A stretch of 64,000 nt of DNA, from NCBI RefSeq assembly GCF_902364025.1, contig NZ_CABJCG010000001.1, positions 434,001 through 498,000 of the forward strand. Reading direction: 5' to 3'. Below are positions 1 through 8,745 of this stretch, piece by piece (positions within the stretch are counted from its first letter, which is position 1; each line of letters begins with the position of its first letter). Under the pieces are notes generated by a model. It made no database searches. It saw nothing but the letters and a program-made list of their open reading frames with translations, and was not told the DNA's origin. Both the position numbers and the translations under genes were made by a program. Source of the DNA: Enterocloster lavalensis (GTDB lineage: Bacteria > Bacillota > Clostridia > Lachnospirales > Lachnospiraceae).

Positions 1-779
1 ATCTCCAGCTCAAACAGTTAAAGGACACGGAGAAGCGCGAAAAATACCGGATCTACGGCGAGCTGCTCAACACCTACGGCTACGAGCTTTCCGGCGGCGA
101 GAAGGAATTTCGCTGCCTGAACTATTACACCAACGAGGAAATCACCATCCCCCTGGACCCTCAGCTCTCCGCCAAGGACAACGCCAAAAAGCATTTCGAC
201 AAGTACAACAAGCTCAAGCGCACCTACGAGGCCCTGGTGGATCTGACCAAGGAGACCCGGCGCGAGATCGACCATCTGGAATCCATCAGCGCCGCTCTGG
301 ACATCGCTCTGAGCGAAAACGATCTGGTTCAGATCAAGGAGGAGCTGATGGAATACGGCTATGTGAAAAAGCGCCGCGCCGGGGATAAAAAGCCAAAGAT
401 CACCAGCAAACCCTTCCACTATATCTCCTCAGACGGCTTCCATCTCTACGTGGGCAAAAACAACTACCAGAACGAGGAGCTGACCTTCAAAGTGGCAGGC
501 GGAGGCGACTGGTGGTTCCATGCCAAGGGAATCCCCGGCTCCCACGTGATCGCCAAAACCGGCGGCCGCGAGGACCTGCCGGACCGGCTCTTCGAGGAGG
601 CTGGCGCTCTGGCCGCCTTCTATTCCAAGGGTCGCGACAACGAGAAGGTGGAGATCGACTACATCCAGCGCAAACACATCAAAAAAGTGGCTGGCGCAGC
701 CCCCGGATTTGTCATCTACCACACCAACTATTCCCTGGTGGCCGAACCCCGCTGTAATCTGCCGGAGGCGGAGGGCTGA
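1..779 (+). CDS. rqcH: RqcH (NFACT) ribosome quality control protein, C-terminal part
   Basis: The gene enters from outside the window, so the N-terminal NFACT-N domain is missing. The visible 258 residues hold the end of the helical coiled-coil region followed by the NFACT-R domain, with the typical DWWFHAKGIPGSHV stretch (about residues 167-180 of the visible part). The family binds obstructed 50S subunits carrying peptidyl-tRNA and recruits tRNA-Ala to add alanine tails that mark stalled peptides for degradation. Older annotations call it fibronectin-binding protein A. It ends with TGA at 777-779 and a hairpin terminator follows. It is the only leftmost gene on the plus strand and converges on rpsU. 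Confidence 0.93.
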   Translation, partial: LQLKQLKDTEKREKYRIYGELLNTYGYELSGGEKEFRCLNYYTNEEITIPLDPQLSAKDNAKKHFDKYNKLKRTYEALVDLTKETRREIDHLESISAALDIALSENDLVQIKEELMEYGYVKKRRAGDKKPKITSKPFHYISSDGFHLYVGKNNYQNEELTFKVAGGGDWWFHAKGIPGSHVIAKTGGREDLPDRLFEEAGALAAFYSKGRDNEKVEIDYIQRKHIKKVAGAAPGFVIYHTNYSLVAEPRCNLPEAEG

Positions 780-817
780 CCGCCCCGCCCCCCGGGCAGC
801 AAACCCCGGCTCATTCA

Positions 818-853
818 AAAAGACCGCGCAGCACCGCTCGCTGCCGGTCTTTT
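818..853 (+). terminator. Rho-independent terminator after rqcH
   Basis: AAAGACCG...CGGTCTTT closes a stem with an inner GCAGC/GCTGC helix, and the plus strand continues with a T run. It lies about 40 bases after the rqcH stop codon. Confidence 0.75.
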
Positions 854-859
854 TGATTT

Positions 860-899
860 GAATATAATGGGCCGCTGGCGCAGCCTGCGGGGATTGCTG
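860..899 (+). repeat. Dispersed hairpin repeat, copy 1 of 3
   Basis: Starts with GAATATAATGG, continues with a CCGC...GCGG hairpin around GGCGCAGCCT and ends with GGATTGC. Related copies lie on the minus strand at 10754-10794 and 14430-14484. This copy sits directly downstream of the rqcH terminator. Confidence 0.6.
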
Positions 900-985
900 C
901 TTTGGGAAACGGAATATATTCCCGGCAGAACCGGGCACAGTATTTTACCAAATTGGGAGCCGCGTCCTTCCCCCAAGCGGACGCA

Positions 986-1031
986 AAAATAGCCGGACCG
1001 TCATATGTTCAATATGACAGCCGGCTATTTT
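986..1031 (-). terminator. Bidirectional terminator between rqcH and rpsU
   Basis: A perfect 11-bp stem (AAAATAGCCGG with CCGGCTATTTT) carries an inner TCATAT/ATATGA helix. A-rich and T-rich flanks on both sides let it work in either direction. It follows rpsU by about 50 bases. Confidence 0.85.
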
Positions 1032-1078
1032 GACATCATAACATAGCTGACTAACCAATACGGCTTGATAAAACCGAA

Positions 1079-1255
1079 TTAGTTGTACTTGCGCTTACGA
1101 GCAGCTTCAGACTTTTTCTTACGTCTTACGCTGGGCTTCTCGTAATGCTCTCTCTTACGAATTTCCTGCTGAATGCCAGCCTTTGCGCAGTTTCTTTTGA
1201 ATCTGCGTAATGCACTGTCTAAGCTCTCGTTATCTTTAACAATTACGTTTGACAT
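1079..1255 (-). CDS. rpsU: 30S ribosomal protein S21
   Basis: 58 residues starting [16 protein letters not shown] and ending with the basic tail ARKRKYN, the normal bacterial S21 length and sequence. S21 is a small-subunit protein near the platform that helps initiation. The gene is too short for a 60-residue ORF cutoff but is unambiguous. It has its own promoter at 1331-1358 and a terminator at 986-1031. A purine-rich ribosome binding site (GGAGGGAGG) precedes the ATG at 1255. Confidence 0.97.
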   Translation of the reverse strand: MSNVIVKDNESLDSALRRFKRNCAKAGIQQEIRKREHYEKPSVRRKKKSEAARKRKYN

Positions 1256-1330
1256 CGCTCACACCTAACCTCCCTCCAGTTGTGTAATTGTGCATAATAC
1301 AACTGTTTGGGTATTTTTAGCACTGCTATG

Positions 1331-1358
1331 ATTATAGCATAAAAATACCGTACGTCAA
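1331..1358 (-). promoter_or_regulatory. sigma-A promoter of rpsU
   Basis: On the minus strand, -35 TTGACG, a 16-base spacer and an extended -10 TGC-TATAAT. Transcription would start near 1324 and read rpsU. Confidence 0.8.
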
Positions 1359-1409
1359 GAATAATTTAATAAAACTTTCATTTATTTTGTTTTTTAAGGG
1401 AAACAGGCG

Positions 1410-4058
1410 TTATTTTGTCTGTTCTTCCACTACCTCGACCGCCTTTTTCAGGGCCTCCTCCACGCCGGCAGGATTCTTTCCGCCCGCCTGTGCCATGCCG
1501 GGACGGCCTCCGCCGCCTCCGCCCACCAGGCCCGCAATGGCCTTGATCAGGTTCCCGGCGTGAGCGCCCTTCTTCTGGGCGCCGTCGGTGGCCGTGGCCA
1601 TCAGGTTTACCTTGCCGTCCATCACGGATGCAATGAGAACCACGCCCTCTCCCAGCTTGTCCTTTAACTGGTCGCCCAGGCCGCGCAGACCGTTCATGTC
1701 AACGTCCGCAACCTGGCTGGCCAGGACCTTGACGCCGTTTACTTCCTTCACCTGGTTCATCACATCGCCCAGGGAATCCTTGGCGAGCTTGCTCTTAAGC
1801 TTCTCGTTCTCAGCGCTCAGAGTCTTGATCTCCTCCAGCAGCGCCTCGATCTTGGCGGAAAGTCCGGCAGGTGTGGTCTTGGCGGTCTTGGCAGCCTCAT
1901 GAAGCTCCTTCTCAACCTCCTCATAGTGCTTCATCAGCCCTTCGGAGGTCAGCGCCTCAATACGGCGCACTCCGGCGGCGATTCCCGTCTCGGAAAGGAT
2001 CTTGAAGGAGGCGATGCTGCCGGTGTTGGCCACATGGGTTCCGCCGCAAAGCTCTGTGGAGAAATCCCCCATCTTTACAACGCGCACGGAGTCGCCGTAC
2101 TTCTCGCCGAACAGTGCCATTGCACCTGTCTTCTTGGCCTCGTCCAGGGTCATCACCTGTGTCTCAACCGGAAGTCCGGCCCGGATCTCCTGATTTACCA
2201 GCTCCTCCACCTTCTCCAGCTCCTCGGGAGTCATTGCGGAGAAATGGGTGAAGTCAAAGCGCAGACGCCCTGCGTCCACGTAGGAACCGGACTGTTTTAC
2301 ATGCTCGCCCAGCACCAGGCGCAGCGCCTTCTGAAGCAGGTGGGTGGCGCTGTGGTTCTGACAGGTGAGCGCGCGGTTTCTGGCGCAGACGGACAAGGTC
2401 ACGGTGTTGCCGCTCTGCAGCATGCCGCGGGTCATCACGCCCACATGGCCTACCTTGCCGCCCTGGAGATGGATGGTATCCTCAACCTTGAACTCGCCGT
2501 TCTGGCCGGTGATCACGCCCACATCCCCCTGCTGGCCGCCCATGGTGCCGTAAAACGGAGTCTGCTCCGTGATCACGGTGCCTCTCTGGCCGTCGGTCAG
2601 AGCCTCCACGATCTCGTCCTCCGTGGTGAGAACCGTGATCTTTGACTCTGCCGTCAGATTGTTATATCCCACAAATTCCGTGGTGATGGCGGGATCGATG
2701 GACTGGTAAACGGTCACGTCCGCGCCCATATAGTTGGTGGTCTTTCTGGCCTTTCTGGCCTTGTCCTTCTGCTCCTTCATGGCGGTGGCGAATCCGTCCT
2801 CGTCCACTCCGTAGCCCTTCTCCTCCAGAATCTCCCGGGTCAGATCCAGCGGGAAACCGTAGGTGTCGTACAGCTTGAAAGCGTCTGCCCCGGCCAGGGT
2901 ATTCTCCCCCTTGGCCTGCATGTCCGCGATCCGGTCGTTTAAGATGGACAGTCCCTGGTCAATGGTCTTGTTGAACTTGTCCTCCTCCTGCTCGAGCACC
3001 TTGAAGATCATCGCCTTGTTGTCTTCCAGCTCCGGATACCCGTCCTTGGAAAGCTCGATCACAGTTGCGGCCAGGCCTGCCATAAACTGGCCTTCGATGC
3101 CCAGCTTTCTGCCGTGGCGCGCGGCGCGGCGCAGCAGACGGCGCAGCACGTAGCCACGGCCCTCGTTGGAGGGCATGATGCCGTCGGAGATCATGAAGGT
3201 GCAGGACTTCACGTGGTCGGCCACAATGCGCAGGGAAACGTCGGTCTCATGATCCTTCTGGTATTCCGTGTGAGCCAGCTCGCAGACGCGGTCCAGCAGC
3301 GCCTTGTTGGTGTCCACGGTAAACAGGGAGTCCACCCCCTGAACCACTACCGCCAGACGCTCCAGGCCCATGCCGGTGTCGATATTTTTGTGCTCCAGCT
3401 CCGTGTAATGGCCCTTGCCGTCGTTGTCGAACTGGGTAAACACGTTGTTCCAAACCTCGATAAAGCGGTCGCAGTCGCAGCCCACCGTACATCCGGGCTT
3501 GCCGCAGCCGTACTTCTCGCCTCTGTCATAGTAAACCTCGGAACAGGGGCCGCAGGGACCTGAGCCGTGCTCCCAGAAGTTGTCCTCCTTGCCGAACTTG
3601 AAAATGCGCTCGGCCGGGATGCCGATCTTCTCGTTCCAAATGCGGAAAGCCTCGTCGTCCTCCAGATAGACGGAGGGATAAAGCCGGTCCGGATCCAGTC
3701 CCACCACCTCGGTCAGAAATTCCCAGGTCCAGCGGATGGCGTCGTCCTTAAAGTAGTCGCCGAAGGAGAAGTTGCCCAGCATCTCAAAGAAGGTGCCGTG
3801 GCGGGCGGTCTTGCCGATGTTCTCGATGTCTCCGGTGCGGATACACTTCTGGCAGGTGGTCACGCGCTTTCTCGGCGGAATCTCCTGGCCCGTGAAGTAG
3901 GGCTTTAAGGGGGCCATGCCGGAGTTGATCAGCAGCAGGCTGTTATCATTATGCGGAACCAGTGAAAAGCTCTTCATAGCCAGATGGCCCTTGCTCTCAA
4001 AGAATTCAAGGAACATCCGGCGCAGCTCGTTCACGCCGCGGTACTGTGGTTCTTTCAC
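1410..4058 (-). CDS. alaS: alanine--tRNA ligase
   Basis: Charges tRNA-Ala with alanine and edits mischarged Ser and Gly. The order is the class II catalytic domain (KSFSLVPHNDNSLLLINSGM near the N-terminus), the tRNA recognition domain, the editing domain with HSATHLL and CGGTHV metal-binding residues, a coiled coil, and the C-terminal DHHA1 domain with VGGGGGGRPGMAQAGG. The GTG at 4058 is chosen because GGAGG lies 8 bases upstream. An in-frame ATG at 4073 would add five residues but has no clear ribosome binding site. Length (about 882 residues) fits the family. It has its own promoter at 4164-4192. I saw no T-box leader. Confidence 0.97.
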   Translation of the reverse strand: MKEPQYRGVNELRRMFLEFFESKGHLAMKSFSLVPHNDNSLLLINSGMAPLKPYFTGQEIPPRKRVTTCQKCIRTGDIENIGKTARHGTFFEMLGNFSFGDYFKDDAIRWTWEFLTEVVGLDPDRLYPSVYLEDDEAFRIWNEKIGIPAERIFKFGKEDNFWEHGSGPCGPCSEVYYDRGEKYGCGKPGCTVGCDCDRFIEVWNNVFTQFDNDGKGHYTELEHKNIDTGMGLERLAVVVQGVDSLFTVDTNKALLDRVCELAHTEYQKDHETDVSLRIVADHVKSCTFMISDGIMPSNEGRGYVLRRLLRRAARHGRKLGIEGQFMAGLAATVIELSKDGYPELEDNKAMIFKVLEQEEDKFNKTIDQGLSILNDRIADMQAKGENTLAGADAFKLYDTYGFPLDLTREILEEKGYGVDEDGFATAMKEQKDKARKARKTTNYMGADVTVYQSIDPAITTEFVGYNNLTAESKITVLTTEDEIVEALTDGQRGTVITEQTPFYGTMGGQQGDVGVITGQNGEFKVEDTIHLQGGKVGHVGVMTRGMLQSGNTVTLSVCARNRALTCQNHSATHLLQKALRLVLGEHVKQSGSYVDAGRLRFDFTHFSAMTPEELEKVEELVNQEIRAGLPVETQVMTLDEAKKTGAMALFGEKYGDSVRVVKMGDFSTELCGGTHVANTGSIASFKILSETGIAAGVRRIEALTSEGLMKHYEEVEKELHEAAKTAKTTPAGLSAKIEALLEEIKTLSAENEKLKSKLAKDSLGDVMNQVKEVNGVKVLASQVADVDMNGLRGLGDQLKDKLGEGVVLIASVMDGKVNLMATATDGAQKKGAHAGNLIKAIAGLVGGGGGGRPGMAQAGGKNPAGVEEALKKAVEVVEEQTK

Positions 4059-4163
4059 TTTATTTTCCTCCATATCTTTACATCATAAATTGGCGCAAGC
4101 CACAGCCTGGCCGCGAATCTTCTGCCGCCGGCCGCCGGACATACGCCGTATTTCATAACCGTC

Positions 4164-4192
4164 ATTTTACCATATCGTTATGTATTAATCAA
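4164..4192 (-). promoter_or_regulatory. sigma-A promoter of alaS
   Basis: Minus strand -35 TTGATT, a 17-base spacer and -10 TAAAAT. This gives a leader of roughly 85-100 bases before alaS. Confidence 0.75.
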
Positions 4193-4292
4193 GCGGGAAT
4201 TGCAGAAAGAGTCCCGGTTTCAAGGCCTTTTTGGCGATGTTTTTCACGATTTCAGGCCCGGTCCCTCCGACTGCTGATCCGTGAAGGCAGCA

Positions 4293-4318
4293 AAAAAGCC
4301 CGGTTCCCCAGGCTTTTT
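4293..4318 (-). terminator. terminator after the LprI-like gene
   Basis: AAAAAGCC pairs with GGCTTTTT around a short C-rich loop. It lies 20-45 bases past the stop of the LprI-like gene, with T-rich sequence on both strands. Confidence 0.65.
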
Positions 4319-4338
4319 CCGGACGCTCGGTCCGTTAT

Positions 4339-5349
4339 TCATTTGCTCTGCATCAGTTCTTCGTAGCGGTCCACCAGCTCGTAGGCCCGATCTCTGGTGA
4401 GCGCCGTCAGGGAGGTGGTGACGCCCACGCCCTCCAGGCTGCCCGCGTTGTTTTTGGCGTTGTTCTCCACTGCCCGGGCTTCCCGGCTCTTCATCCACTC
4501 CTGCTGCTCCGCGGCCAGTGTAGCGGCGTCCTCCTCGTTCAGCTTATCCAAAAGCGCGTTGTAGACGGTGTTCATCTCGCCCTCCCAGAGCTTCAACTCC
4601 GACTCCGCCGAGGCTTTGAGCGAATAAGCGCTGGAGTCCTTATCCTCCTCCCGCAGCTTCTGAATCTGATTGTCCAGATCCACAAGGCGCTGCCGGTAAT
4701 CCGTGTCCGGCACCAGGGTCGTATTCTCAGCACGGCCGCCGACGCCTTCCAGGGGAGAGGCCGGCATGGAGGTTGTGGTCGAAGCTGCGGCCTCCGGGCC
4801 GGCTCCCGGGCCGTTTCCGGTGCCCGTGGAAGCTCCCGTTCCGGAGGAGGCTCCCGCCGCTGCTCCGGGGCCTGCGCCTGGTCCTGGGGCTGCTCCGGTT
4901 GCTGCTGCCGCTCCGGCTCCGGCGGATCCCGTTGCTGCCGCTGCAGCCGGGTCTGCCGCCGCTCTTGCTCCCGGCCCCACTGCGATCCCGGCTGCCTGCG
5001 TCTCAGCAACCATGGCGGGCGCCGCCTCCGCAGACGCCTCATCCATCAAAGCGCCGGTCTGCCCGCTCTCCTCGACCTGAGTCGCCGGCGCGTCCGGCAC
5101 TGAGCGTTTCTCCTGAACCGCCGGAGAGGGCGATCCGGCAGTGGTCTCCGGCGCAGCCCCTGCTCCCGCCGCCGGCCCCTCCGCCGGCGCTGCCTCAGCC
5201 TCAACCTCTGTCATCCTCATCTCAGCGCCGCCAGCCGCCATCTCCTGCGACGGCTCTTCACGGTTCACCACCGAGCTCGTATACCTGGTAACCAGCACTC
5301 CCACGACCAGAATGCATACGATCACCAGCCATATTCGTTTATTTTTCAT
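4339..5349 (-). CDS. membrane-anchored LprI/DUF1311-domain protein with Ala/Pro/Gly linker
   Basis: An N-terminal basic stretch and one hydrophobic segment (IWLVIVCILVVGVLV) suggest a signal anchor. About 170 residues of Ala/Gly/Pro/Glu-rich low-complexity linker follow, and then a C-terminal domain of about 120 residues. In that domain LWEGEMNTVYNALLDKL, EQQEWMKSREARAVENN and the closing TRDRAYELVDRYEEL match the LprI N-terminal (DUF1311) fold, known in some bacteria as a lysozyme inhibitor. The role here is inferred as an envelope protein. The ATG at 5349 is preferred because AGGA lies 9 bases upstream; an ATG at 5358 is also in frame. It is monocistronic with a terminator at 4293-4318. Confidence 0.7.
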   Translation of the reverse strand: MKNKRIWLVIVCILVVGVLVTRYTSSVVNREEPSQEMAAGGAEMRMTEVEAEAAPAEGPAAGAGAAPETTAGSPSPAVQEKRSVPDAPATQVEESGQTGALMDEASAEAAPAMVAETQAAGIAVGPGARAAADPAAAAATGSAGAGAAAATGAAPGPGAGPGAAAGASSGTGASTGTGNGPGAGPEAAASTTTSMPASPLEGVGGRAENTTLVPDTDYRQRLVDLDNQIQKLREEDKDSSAYSLKASAESELKLWEGEMNTVYNALLDKLNEEDAATLAAEQQEWMKSREARAVENNAKNNAGSLEGVGVTTSLTALTRDRAYELVDRYEELMQSK

Positions 5350-5382
5350 ATGCCTCATTCCTATTCTCGCACTTCAATAACT

Positions 5383-5733
5383 CTACATTAGCATAAAAAA
5401 ATGGGAAAGGGAATAGCGTTGAAAAAGGAGTAATAGATTGTAAGAGATATGTAAGAAAAGGAGGGGGAGGCGGGGAAGGGATTTCCTTGTTTTGAGGGGA
5501 GGGGATGCATCCGTTCGTGAGGGGGCGGGAGGATAGTTTGTAGCCGGATTGATTGACGAGGGTGAGGCAGGGGGGATTTTGGTGGAGGGGGCTAGGGAAT
5601 TATAGACTCTTCCCTGATCCAGGTATTCTTTTACAATCGTACATCCTAAATCCAGCGCTTTTTGCGATAATGATAAGAAATTGTCATAGTCCATCCAGTA
5701 GCTTATTTGTTTTCCCGTTGTTTGGACAATCAA
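5383..5733 (-). other. uncharacterised ORF or gene remnant
   Basis: A TTG-initiated frame in which only the first 45 or so residues look protein-like (ISYWMDYDNFLSLSQKALDL). The remainder is Pro/Ser-rich and translated from a very G-rich strand, which suggests read-through into non-coding DNA. The frame is open a little further upstream, back to a stop near 5789, so it may be the 3' end of a broken gene. AT content is higher than in the neighbours. No function can be assigned. Confidence 0.25.
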
Positions 5734-5762
5734 CTTTCGTTTTTTACTTGTGAACGGTTCTA

Positions 5763-6122
5763 TTAAGTTAAAAAGATGGGAGGGATTTCATAGCCGATTT
5801 GTTTTAGGATTTCGATTCCGTCTAAACGTTTATAGCCGTCCTGCGGAATTTCGTTTTCTGTTTCACGGCAGTGGTGAATGATTTGGGATACATAGGAGGG
5901 CCAGTTGAGATTGATTTCAACCTTTTTGCCTTGAAACGCTGCCGGTAAGCCGCTGTTTAATAAAAAATGTTCCGCTATCGGAAAGTTTATGCGCAGTGCT
6001 GCTTTTGGTGTGGATTTCATTATGATTAACAGATAGGGGGCATTGCAGTAATCGTAATCATCATATCGAAAAAGCCATTTATACTCAACACCGTCAACTA
6101 TGATTTTCCTGAATCGCCGCAT
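5763..6122 (-). CDS. hypothetical protein, 119 aa
   Basis: Starts MRRFRKIIVDGVEYKW, with AAGGA 6 bases before the ATG. Mixed alpha/beta composition without signal peptide or membrane segment. Aromatic-rich in the first 30 residues (FRYDDYDYCNAPY) and ending EIPPIFLT. Codon use is clearly AT-richer than the flanking housekeeping genes, which suggests later acquisition. I do not recognise the family. Its context is an orphan between the LprI-like gene and a long inverted repeat next to rnhA. Confidence 0.6.
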   Translation of the reverse strand: MRRFRKIIVDGVEYKWLFRYDDYDYCNAPYLLIIMKSTPKAALRINFPIAEHFLLNSGLPAAFQGKKVEINLNWPSYVSQIIHHCRETENEIPQDGYKRLDGIEILKQIGYEIPPIFLT

Positions 6123-6184
6123 TCTTTTTCCTTATTTGCCCCCTAAACTCATTTTTCATTTTTCCCTCAGCCAGAAAGCGCCAG

Positions 6185-6438
6185 CGTCGGAGGGGGGAGA
6201 TGGGGGAGCGGGCTTGGAGCAGTCCGGAAAGGATCGCAGACCCTTGAGTCCGGGGCGGGCGGAAAATGGGGAGAAATCGTGTTCTCCAAAACACGATTTC
6301 AGGCGACTTGAGCGGAGAAAGCCTTCAGGATTTCTCCGCGAATGGAGCCGGTGCCCCATTTTCCGCCCGTTCCGGGCTCTAGGATCTGCGCTCCTCGGAG
6401 GACGCCCAAGCCGCTCCCCCATCTCCCCCATCCGACGC
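6185..6438. repeat. 254-base imperfect inverted repeat with two internal hairpins
   Basis: Arms of about 86 bases (6185-6271 and 6354-6438) run from CGTCGGA to GGCGGAAAATGGGG and match each other in inverted orientation at roughly three quarters of positions. The 80-base centre holds two perfect hairpins: an 11-bp stem at about 6273-6300 (GAAATCGTGTT/AACACGATTTC) and an 8-bp stem at 6313-6338 (CGGAGAAA/TTTCTCCG). The right arm ends 8 bases from the rnhA stop codon, so rnhA transcripts run straight into it. Confidence 0.8.
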
Positions 6439-6445
6439 GTACCCT

Positions 6446-6928
6446 TTACGCCTCCACTCCCTCATCCACCATCAACTCTCCCCCATCCGCCGCGCTGGTG
6501 GCCAGCTGATCGCACCGTTCGTTCTGGGGATGCCCAGCATGTCCTTTTACCCAGATAAACCGCACCTGGTGCTTCTCCTTTGCTTTCAGAAGCCGTTTCC
6601 AAAGATCAATATTCTTCACCGGCCCGCTCTTTCCCCGGTTCCAGTTCTTCGCGATCCAGCTGTCGATCCAGTGCTGGTTGAAGGCGTCCGTCAGGTACTT
6701 GGAATCGGAGTACAGCTCTACCGCGCAGGGGCGGTTTAACGCTTCCAGCCCTACAATGGCAGCCATCAGCTCCATCCGGTTGTTGGTGGTCCGCACATAG
6801 CCCCCGGACATGGTCTTTTCGTGGAGCTGCCCCTGGCTGTCGGTAAAGTGCAGGACCACCCCGTAGCCTCCGGGGCCGTCCGGGTTGCCTCTGGCTGATC
6901 CGTCGGTGTAGATCTGTACGTTCGTCAT
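6446..6928 (-). CDS. rnhA: ribonuclease HI
   Basis: 160 residues, normal length. Cleaves the RNA strand of RNA/DNA hybrids with two metal ions. All active-site residues are visible: Asp in IYTDGSARGNPG near the N-terminus, Glu in NRMELMAA, Asp in LYSDSKYL, the His loop GHAGHPQNE and the last Asp in ERCDQLA. It sits 48 bases after the MBL/beta-CASP gene and is probably co-transcribed with it. Both act on nucleic acids. Its 3' end abuts the long inverted repeat at 6185-6438. Confidence 0.96.
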   Translation of the reverse strand: MTNVQIYTDGSARGNPDGPGGYGVVLHFTDSQGQLHEKTMSGGYVRTTNNRMELMAAIVGLEALNRPCAVELYSDSKYLTDAFNQHWIDSWIAKNWNRGKSGPVKNIDLWKRLLKAKEKHQVRFIWVKGHAGHPQNERCDQLATSAADGGELMVDEGVEA

Positions 6929-6976
6929 GTGTTTTCTCTCCTGTCTGTTCTATGCTTAAAATTCTGTCGTCTCCGC

Positions 6977-8584
6977 TCAGCGCTCCCACTTCTCGCAGAG
7001 CGCCAGGATCTGATCGGTAAACTTCTGCAGGTCCTTGTTGGCGCCGCCCTCGTTGTTCCGGATCACGTCCATCAGCTGCTGGCCCGCATTCACCAGCCTG
7101 GTGTAGATGCCCGTAGCCTTGCGGCGCTTTGCCGTCTCCTTCTCGATGAGCACCGGCGTCGTCTCCTTGATCCAGCAGCCGCGGATCAGATCAAACTCGG
7201 AGCCGGAATAGGGGGCCTTGGCCTGGTATCCCATCTCCTCCGCCAGCACCCGGGTGAACTCTGTGCAGTTCTCCTCATCCCCGTGGACCGTGAACACATA
7301 CCGCGGCCGCTCCTTAAAGGAAAGCAGCCAGGTCAAAAGCCCGTCCTTGTCCGCGTGGCCGCTGATGCCCTCCATGTGGGCGATGTGGGCGCGCACGTCG
7401 ATCTCCTCGCCGAAGATCTTTACCGCCGGGGCTCCGTCCTCCAGCAGGCGGCCCAGAGTGCCCTCGGCCTGGTAACCTGCGAATACGATGGTGGATTCAG
7501 GCCGCCACAGGTTGTGCTTTAAATGGTGGCGGATCCGGCCTGCGTCGCACATTCCGGCCGCGGAGATAATCACCTTGGGCGTGGTGTCGAAGTTGATGTT
7601 TTTGGACTCGTCGCTGGTGATGGAAAGCTTTAAGCCCGGGAAGTCGATGGGGTTGACCCCGCGCTCCACCAGAGCCTTGGTCTCGTCGTCGTAGCACTCC
7701 GCCATGTTCAATTTGAACACGTGGGTGGCCTCCACCGCCAGCGGGCTGTCCACATACACCTCAAAGCCGTCGTGGCCCTGGATCATGTTCTCTTCCTTGA
7801 TGCGGCGGATAAAATACAGAAGCTCCTGGGTTCTGCCCACCGCGAAGGCGGGGATCACCACGTTGCCGCCCCGGTCTAAGGTCTCCTGGATGATCTGCGC
7901 CAGCTCCGGCACGTGATCCACGTGTTTCTTGTGATGGCGGTTTCCGTAGGTGCTCTCCATGATCACGTAATCCGCCTCGTCAATGTACTGGGGATTGCGG
8001 ATCAGGGGCTTGTTCTGGTTGCCGATATCGCCGGAAAAGACGATTTTCTTCGTCACGCCGTCTTCGGTGGCCCAGACCTCGATGGACGCCGAGCCCAGAA
8101 GATGGCCCACGTCCGTGAAACGCAGGGTGATATCGCTGTTCAGCTTGAACATCTGGCTGTAAGCCACCCCTTCAAACAGTTTCAGCACGCCCAGCGCGTC
8201 GTCGATGGTGTATAACGGCTCCACCTCCGAACGGCCCGCCCGGCGCGCCTTCCGGTTCTTCCACTCAGACTCCATCTCCTGAATGTGGGCGCTGTCGACC
8301 AGCATAATGTTGCACAAGTCCGCCGTGGCGTAGGTGGTGATGATACGCCCCTTGAAGCCTTTGGCGTACAGCCAGGGAAGCAGTCCCGCGTGATCGATAT
8401 GGGCATGGGTCAGCAGCACGTAATCGATCTGGTTGTAAGGCACGGGCAGGGGTGCGTTTTCATACACATTGTTCCCCTGCTCCATGCCGCAGTCCACCAG
8501 AAGCTTTGTATTCCCAACCTCCAGATAATGACAGCTGCCGGTAACCTCATGGTCCGCCCCAATAAATGTCAACTTCATCTGCAT
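6977..8584 (-). CDS. MBL-fold beta-CASP ribonuclease-like protein
   Basis: 535 residues. The metallo-beta-lactamase motif HAHIDHAG is at residues 60-67, with a GHLLGSASIE stretch around 160-170, a beta-CASP insert (VVIPAFAVGRTQELL, VYVDSPLA), and the RNA-specificity motif with VHGDEENC near the C-terminus. Proteins of this type are endo- or exoribonucleases related to CPSF-73 and YSH1; the exact substrate is not known. An in-frame ATG at 8578 would shorten the N-terminus by two residues. Promoter at 8655-8684; rnhA follows downstream. Confidence 0.88.
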   Translation of the reverse strand: MQMKLTFIGADHEVTGSCHYLEVGNTKLLVDCGMEQGNNVYENAPLPVPYNQIDYVLLTHAHIDHAGLLPWLYAKGFKGRIITTYATADLCNIMLVDSAHIQEMESEWKNRKARRAGRSEVEPLYTIDDALGVLKLFEGVAYSQMFKLNSDITLRFTDVGHLLGSASIEVWATEDGVTKKIVFSGDIGNQNKPLIRNPQYIDEADYVIMESTYGNRHHKKHVDHVPELAQIIQETLDRGGNVVIPAFAVGRTQELLYFIRRIKEENMIQGHDGFEVYVDSPLAVEATHVFKLNMAECYDDETKALVERGVNPIDFPGLKLSITSDESKNINFDTTPKVIISAAGMCDAGRIRHHLKHNLWRPESTIVFAGYQAEGTLGRLLEDGAPAVKIFGEEIDVRAHIAHMEGISGHADKDGLLTWLLSFKERPRYVFTVHGDEENCTEFTRVLAEEMGYQAKAPYSGSEFDLIRGCWIKETTPVLIEKETAKRRKATGIYTRLVNAGQQLMDVIRNNEGGANKDLQKFTDQILALCEKWER

Positions 8585-8654
8585 TCTCCCCTCTATTTAC
8601 ATTTTTCCAGGATCAACAACGGTAACATTTGAATTTTCTGTCAATTCTGGTTCT

Positions 8655-8684
8655 AGTATAGCATAATCACTGAGAATAATGCAA
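8655..8684 (-). promoter_or_regulatory. sigma-A promoter of the MBL/beta-CASP gene
   Basis: Minus strand -35 TTGCAT, an 18-base spacer and an extended -10 TGC-TATACT. Confidence 0.65.
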
Positions 8685-8745
8685 ACATTCTTTTGTGAAA
8701 AATAATTTTGAACAATTCACCGTGAAGTGTCATTTAGCGGACCAA

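Noticed and set aside
4074..4338. T-box riboswitch upstream of alaS
   Set aside because: I searched the leader for the conserved T-box sequence and found none; the leader from the promoter is only about 85-100 bases.
5455..5590. G-quadruplex-forming tract
   Set aside because: Many G runs, but spacing between the fourth runs exceeds the usual loop length and the strand is the complement of a Pro-rich open frame; no clear motif.
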